A DNA stretch of 27,604 nucleotides, taken from NCBI GenBank assembly GCA_030630095.1, contig DAOVNW010000002.1:1-27604 (forward strand). Reading direction: 5' to 3'. Position 1 is the first letter of the stretch, and each line of letters opens with the position of its first letter. The notes beneath the pieces are model-generated. The model saw only the letters and a list, made by a program, of their open reading frames with translations. It was not told the origin of the DNA and made no database searches. This stretch comes from Candidatus Omnitrophota bacterium (GTDB taxonomy: Bacteria > Omnitrophota > Gorgyraeia > JAGLLT01). A program made the position numbers and the translations under genes. Of the stretch, positions 25,081-27,604 are shown one piece after another.

Positions 25081-25360
25081 GCTAAAAGCGTAAAGCGAAA
25101 AGTGTAAAATTATAGCGAAAAATTAAAAAGATTTAAAAAACAAAATAAGTAAAGAAGTTAAAAACGTAAACTGCAAAATCAGAATGTGAAGTTCAAAATT
25201 AAATTGAAAAATAGATGGCTTTAAGATTGAATATCTTTTAGGCGAGATTAAAGAAATAGTCAACATACTTGGTTCAAGTATTTTAACTTTGAGAGGCAAA
25301 AAGTAAGTTTTAAGTTTTGAATTATCGTTTTACGTTTTTCGGTTTGAGCTTTTCGCTAAT
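25081..25360. repeat. Inverted pair of GCGAAAA heptamer arrays in the 349-nt gap after the giant gene
   Basis: The left array (25081-25108) has in-phase units GCTAAAA, GCGTAAA, GCGAAAA and GTGTAAA. The right array (25326-25360) has CGTTTTA, CGTTTTT, CGGTTTG, AGCTTTT and CGCTAAT, the inverted form. Looser complementary words (AATTCAAAA and AAACTTAAAA types) line the inner arms. The centre (about 25215-25290) has no convincing gene. A GGATTAA word pair follows at about 25381-25406. Confidence 0.75.
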
Positions 25361-25422
25361 AGAATGAACGTCTTAATGACAGGATTAAGTTAGAAGCGGG
25401 ATTAAAAAAAGGAGAAGGTTAG

Positions 25423-25944
25423 ATGAAAAAAGTGTTTTTTGGTTTTTTGGTTGTGATTTGCGTAGTTATGGTTATGCCTCCCTTGTGTTTTTCCGGCGGC
25501 GGGGCCGATGAGGGTTACACGCTAAGCCTAAAGAAGCTGATAAAAGAGGCCGAAGAAAACATCAAAAAGGTTGATGCCGAGATAAAGCGGCAGGAAGTAC
25601 AAAAACAAAATCTGCAGCGCGAGGTAATGGCCAGAAGACACTTTGAAAAAGGAAATAGTCTTTATAAGTTGGGAAAACTAAAAGAGGCGCTGGAAGAGTG
25701 GCAAAAGGCGCTTAATCTTACCGATCACGCCGATATGAAGCGGCATATTAAGGAAAGTGATAGAAAAGCGAGAAAACAGCAAAAAACTCTTAAAAGACAG
25801 AAAAGAAAGACGATAAATTATAGGCCGGAGGTTAAAGACAAAAAAGCAAAAGAGAGAAAACAAAAAACACCGAAAATAAAAGAAACTGAGAAAAGAAGAG
25901 GGGTTGAACTTGATATAGTAAAGCCTAAGAAACAAAAAAGATAA
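25423..25944 (+). CDS. Secreted lysine-rich TPR-like protein, probably frameshifted at its C-terminus
   Basis: The family is not recognised. The 173-residue product has a clear signal peptide (KKVFFGFLVVICVVMVMPP, then CFSGGG), so it is exported and possibly lipid-modified at the cysteine. An acidic/basic coiled-coil region (about 35-70) follows, then a TPR-like helix pair (HFEKGNSLYKLGKLKEALEEW) and a very Lys/Arg-rich tail. The TPR-like motif resembles the EGRLEEAK repeats in the tail of the giant protein upstream. GGAG lies at normal distance from the ATG. The stop falls just after a run of six A (25934-25939). The -1 frame stays open for another 36 codons to 26048 with protein-like sequence (VKEEEAKQGVFFEGDSLF and onward). 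The intact product may therefore be about 208 residues. Confidence 0.7.
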   Translation: MKKVFFGFLVVICVVMVMPPLCFSGGGADEGYTLSLKKLIKEAEENIKKVDAEIKRQEVQKQNLQREVMARRHFEKGNSLYKLGKLKEALEEWQKALNLTDHADMKRHIKESDRKARKQQKTLKRQKRKTINYRPEVKDKKAKERKQKTPKIKETEKRRGVELDIVKPKKQKR

Positions 25945-26080
25945 AAGTTAAAGAAGAAGAAGCTAAGCAAGGAGTTTTTTTTGAAGGAGACTCTTTGTTT
26001 GTAAGTGATGTAAAAGAGATTAAAGATAGAGCCAAAGATGTGAAGTGACTTTTTAGGCAGTAAAAGCCTACCCTCTATTG

Positions 26081-26113
26081 AAAAATCAGCCATCCCATAC
26101 AAAAATCAGCCAT
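26081..26113. repeat. Two direct copies of AAAAATCAGCCAT, 20-nt period
   Basis: Exact 13-nt copies lie at 26081-26093 and 26101-26113, separated by CCCATAC. They lie 14 nt upstream of a predicted promoter and could be a tandem regulator-binding site. Confidence 0.6.
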
Positions 26114-26126
26114 ATTTTTTAATTTA

Positions 26127-26154
26127 TTGATTTAAAGGTAAATTGTGTTATAAT
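26127..26154 (+). promoter_or_regulatory. Predicted sigma70 promoter of the 105-residue protein gene
   Basis: TTGATT (26127-26132) and a perfect TATAAT (26149-26154) are 16 bp apart. The transcript would start near 26161, with a leader of about 48 nt ending in a good ribosome binding site. Confidence 0.55.
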
Positions 26155-26208
26155 CATTTCGCTATTAACGTTTAGAATAATTTATTTCATAAAGAAGGGA
26201 GCTCCGAA

Positions 26209-26526
26209 ATGCTTAGGGGAAGAAAGGTGAAAATCAGGTTAAAGAGAGCCGTAAGCGAGCAAAGGGTACGGGTCTTTGTAGGTACAGTACTTGATATGGA
26301 GAACGCCTGGTTGAAGGTTGAAGGTAAATTTTATACTTTGGCTAAGGGTGAGACAAAGCCAAGGGTTGACGCCAAGCTAAAAATATTGTGCATTCCGCGG
26401 GAAAGCATTAACATCATTAGAATTCTGCCCGACGACCTTGACCTTAATAATATAAAGTACGAGATAAAAGATACCAGAATGATGATAAACGTGGGAGGCC
26501 ATGAGCCGGTAAGTATCAGCGAGTAA
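26209..26526 (+). CDS. Uncharacterised 105-residue protein
   Basis: I do not recognise a family. The product is cytoplasmic by appearance, with no signal peptide or membrane segment. It starts with a basic stretch (RGRKVKIRLKRA). It continues with alternating beta-like segments (RVRVFVGTVLDMENAWLKVE, KLKILCIPRESINIIRIL), and ends with an acidic region and DTRMMINVGGHEPVSISE. The small beta-rich layout with a G-x-V turn is loosely reminiscent of Sm-like RNA-binding folds, but this is only an impression. GGGAG lies seven bases upstream of the ATG, and the gene has its own predicted promoter, which together support real expression. Confidence 0.7.
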   Translation: MLRGRKVKIRLKRAVSEQRVRVFVGTVLDMENAWLKVEGKFYTLAKGETKPRVDAKLKILCIPRESINIIRILPDDLDLNNIKYEIKDTRMMINVGGHEPVSISE

Positions 26527-26712
26527 AACGAATAGTCAAGTTTAACGGCTTTTAGATGCAGGCTGAAAAACAAAAAGGATGAGGCGCTTGTAGGTAAAAG
26601 GGATTGTTTCTGCCGCCCTCTCAATTTCTTTGAACTGCCGGTAAAGGTCAGTGCCCGTAAAGTAGAATAAATTTTTTGGCGGCTGCGGCTATAGCAATTT
26701 ATTACTTTTTTG

Positions 26713-26729
26713 AACAAAAAATTTTTGTT
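26713..26729. promoter_or_regulatory. AT-rich palindrome overlapping the -35 box
   Basis: AACAAAAA and TTTTTGTT form a perfect inverted repeat around a single central A. It overlaps the first two bases of the -35 element and is therefore a possible operator, although an A/T tract alone is weak evidence. Confidence 0.35.
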
Positions 26730-26756
26730 GACAAATTTTCTTGAGAGTAGTATAGT
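26728..26756 (+). promoter_or_regulatory. Predicted sigma70 promoter of the PEP-CTERM gene
   Basis: A perfect TTGACA (26728-26733) and TATAGT (26751-26756) are 17 bp apart. The transcript would start near 26763, giving a leader of about 68 nt. Confidence 0.65.
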
Positions 26757-26830
26757 AACACATATTGTAAGTCATCATTGAACAAAGCCCTTTTGTTTTA
26801 CGCGCATCCCGGGCATGGACTTGAAAAGTT

Positions 26831-27592
26831 ATGCTAGAAAATAGAGTTAGAAAAATTTGGTTGATGTTGTTTCTGTTGGCAGTTAGCTTATCTACAAACA
26901 CAGAAGCCGCTAATGTATTTTATTCTCCCCCCGAAAACAGTCAAGTCTTAAATTCACAACTCTCCCCCGCTTCTTTTAGTTTAACCTACGGCCCTACTAA
27001 ATCCGGTGTATCCTTTGAAGGGCATATGGTGGACTTTCCTCATATAGATGGACAGATAGCCGCTTTTATTGATATTGACGGAAAGAAAGTTTGCGTCGGT
27101 GTTTCTAAGATTGACCTGATGAAAAAATATAAAATGACTATTTATGGAAACGATCCTTCGACCAGCGCTATAGACGGCGCCAGAGAAGGCGATAGGGTGA
27201 GTTTTAAGGTGATAATCTCAGGGAAGCCGGCATCATTAATATTGGCTGAAGGTTCTGATGAACCGGTCTGGTTTTTTAATAAGGACAAAGAGAACATTAA
27301 TCTACGTTTGGAAAAAGATGGTATGATGGCTGCTCTGACGGGAGGAGCAGGCGGAGGCATTATGCCGGCCGTCTTTAGCTATGCCGAGGCCGAAGAAGAA
27401 ACAGGAGGCTTTGGCATTCCCCTAACCTCTGAAGGCACAGAAGCTCCGGTTATACTCTCGGACGCGGGCGCCATCCCCCCTTCCGAGCCAACCCCGGTTA
27501 TCCCCGAACCCAGCACCCTCTTTATGATTGCCGCCGGCCTCATATGTCTAAAATTAGGGACACATCCCAATTTCCTATCCCACACACAGTAA
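26831..27592 (+). CDS. PEP-CTERM-type surface/secreted protein with altered C-terminus
   Basis: The 253-residue product has a signal peptide (basic MLENRVRKI, then WLMLFLLAVSL, likely cleaved near TEA/A). A beta-rich domain follows (about 30-160), containing GQIAAFIDIDGKKVCVG and REGDRVSFKVIISGK. Next comes a flexible Pro/Gly/Ala region, then PEPSTLFMIAAGLICL, the PEP motif plus membrane helix recognised by exosortase in PEP-CTERM proteins. Normally an Arg-rich cluster ends such proteins. Here only one Lys follows, then GTHPNFLSHTQ, encoded by a palindromic element. No good ribosome binding site precedes the ATG. The N-terminal domain resembles exported carbohydrate- or matrix-associated domains only loosely. 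No exosortase lies in the window. Confidence 0.8.
   Translation: MLENRVRKIWLMLFLLAVSLSTNTEAANVFYSPPENSQVLNSQLSPASFSLTYGPTKSGVSFEGHMVDFPHIDGQIAAFIDIDGKKVCVGVSKIDLMKKYKMTIYGNDPSTSAIDGAREGDRVSFKVIISGKPASLILAEGSDEPVWFFNKDKENINLRLEKDGMMAALTGGAGGGIMPAVFSYAEAEEETGGFGIPLTSEGTEAPVILSDAGAIPPSEPTPVIPEPSTLFMIAAGLICLKLGTHPNFLSHTQ
27551..27573. repeat. REP-like palindrome at the end of the PEP-CTERM gene
   Basis: AAATTAGGGA and TCCCAATTT flank a CACA loop, a near-perfect hairpin. Words of this AATTGGGA/TCCCAATT type recall REP-like elements associated with IS200-type (RAYT) transposases. That link comes from memory of similar sequences and no transposase is in the window. The element encodes the last residues of the protein. 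Confidence 0.6.
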
Positions 27593-27604
27593 GAATAAAA
27601 TAAG

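Larger units (their letters stand above)
26527..26830. other. 304-nt gap upstream of the PEP-CTERM gene
   Basis: The right part holds a promoter and leader for the downstream gene. The left part (about 26542-26690) has a short coding-like minus-strand frame without a start codon (FYFTGTDLYRQFKEIERAAE and onward) ending at the stop 26544-26542. It may be a gene fossil or chance. No RNA gene or terminator was recognised. Confidence 0.5.

Noticed and set aside
25208..25306. 32-codon frame KIDGFKIEYLLGEIKEIVNI and onward inside the repeat element, possibly a fossil of a helical protein
   Set aside because: A stop codon precedes it directly, there is no start codon, and it is too short to assign. 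Chance is likely.
26054..26072. TAGGC/GCCTA stem after the secreted TPR-like gene as a terminator
   Set aside because: The stem is only 5 bp and no T-run follows it on either strand.
26542..26690. Coding-like frames on both strands in the 304-nt gap (minus strand FYFTGTDLYRQFKEIERAAE; plus strand CRPLNFFELPVKVSARKVE)
   Set aside because: Neither has a start codon or ribosome binding site and both are under 50 codons. They are mentioned only as a possible fossil.
1..27604. CRISPR array or tRNA/rRNA genes
   Set aside because: Repeats here have 7-bp units without unique spacers of constant length. No cloverleaf or rRNA sequence was recognised by eye.

Overview
The window is a bacterial chromosome segment centred on the replication origin. 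It suggests a diderm (Gram-negative) bacterium from a poorly cultured lineage. The evidence is a YidC with a large periplasmic domain, a giant exported protein ending in an outer-membrane-type beta-barrel, a PEP-CTERM surface protein, a long GyrB with the E. coli-type insertion, and moderately AT-rich DNA full of short-word repeats. An Omnitrophota/PVC-like or similar candidate-phylum genome is my best guess. That is an inference from gene content and style; no rRNA or other phylogenetic marker was compared.

Left arm (1-11766, all minus strand). Reading away from the origin, the order is dnaA, dnaN, dciA (DUF721), gyrB, gyrA, rtcB, serS and a membrane HExxH metallopeptidase-like gene cut by the window edge. 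recF is absent from its common place between dnaN and gyrB. Several genes are translationally coupled: dnaN/dciA overlap by 4 nt, dciA/gyrB by 29 nt, and serS/peptidase by 1 nt. The dnaA-dnaN gap carries an AT-rich stretch, a TAG/TAA trinucleotide run, a CCC cluster and DnaA-box-like sites in an order resembling the Bacillus-type unwinding region. More DnaA boxes and a strong dnaA promoter lie upstream of dnaA.

Right arm (12288-16650, all plus strand). The order is rpmH, yidD, yidC, a stand-alone Jag_N domain gene, parA, a DUF4190-like membrane gene and parB. Transcription diverges from the dnaA-rpmH gap, as expected at oriC. Two parS sites, exact reverse complements of one another, lie just before parA and inside parB. 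rnpA is missing from its usual place between rpmH and yidD.

Accessory part (16651-27604). A sigma70-like promoter drives a tiny MerR/excisionase-type DNA-binding protein, followed 10 nt later by a 2639-residue exported protein. That protein has beta-rich repeats, Ig-like, DUF11 and SdrD-B-like domains, an outer-membrane barrel and a helical tail. After it come a secreted lysine-rich TPR-like protein with a probable frameshift at an A-run, an unrecognised 105-residue protein, and a PEP-CTERM protein whose C-terminal end is overwritten by a palindrome.

The most striking unexplained signal is a set of degenerate heptamer arrays. At least five unrelated word families, all with a strict or near-strict 7-bp period, fill most long intergenic gaps, including the origin, often as inverted pairs. 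Two of the families sit inside the reading frame of the giant surface protein.
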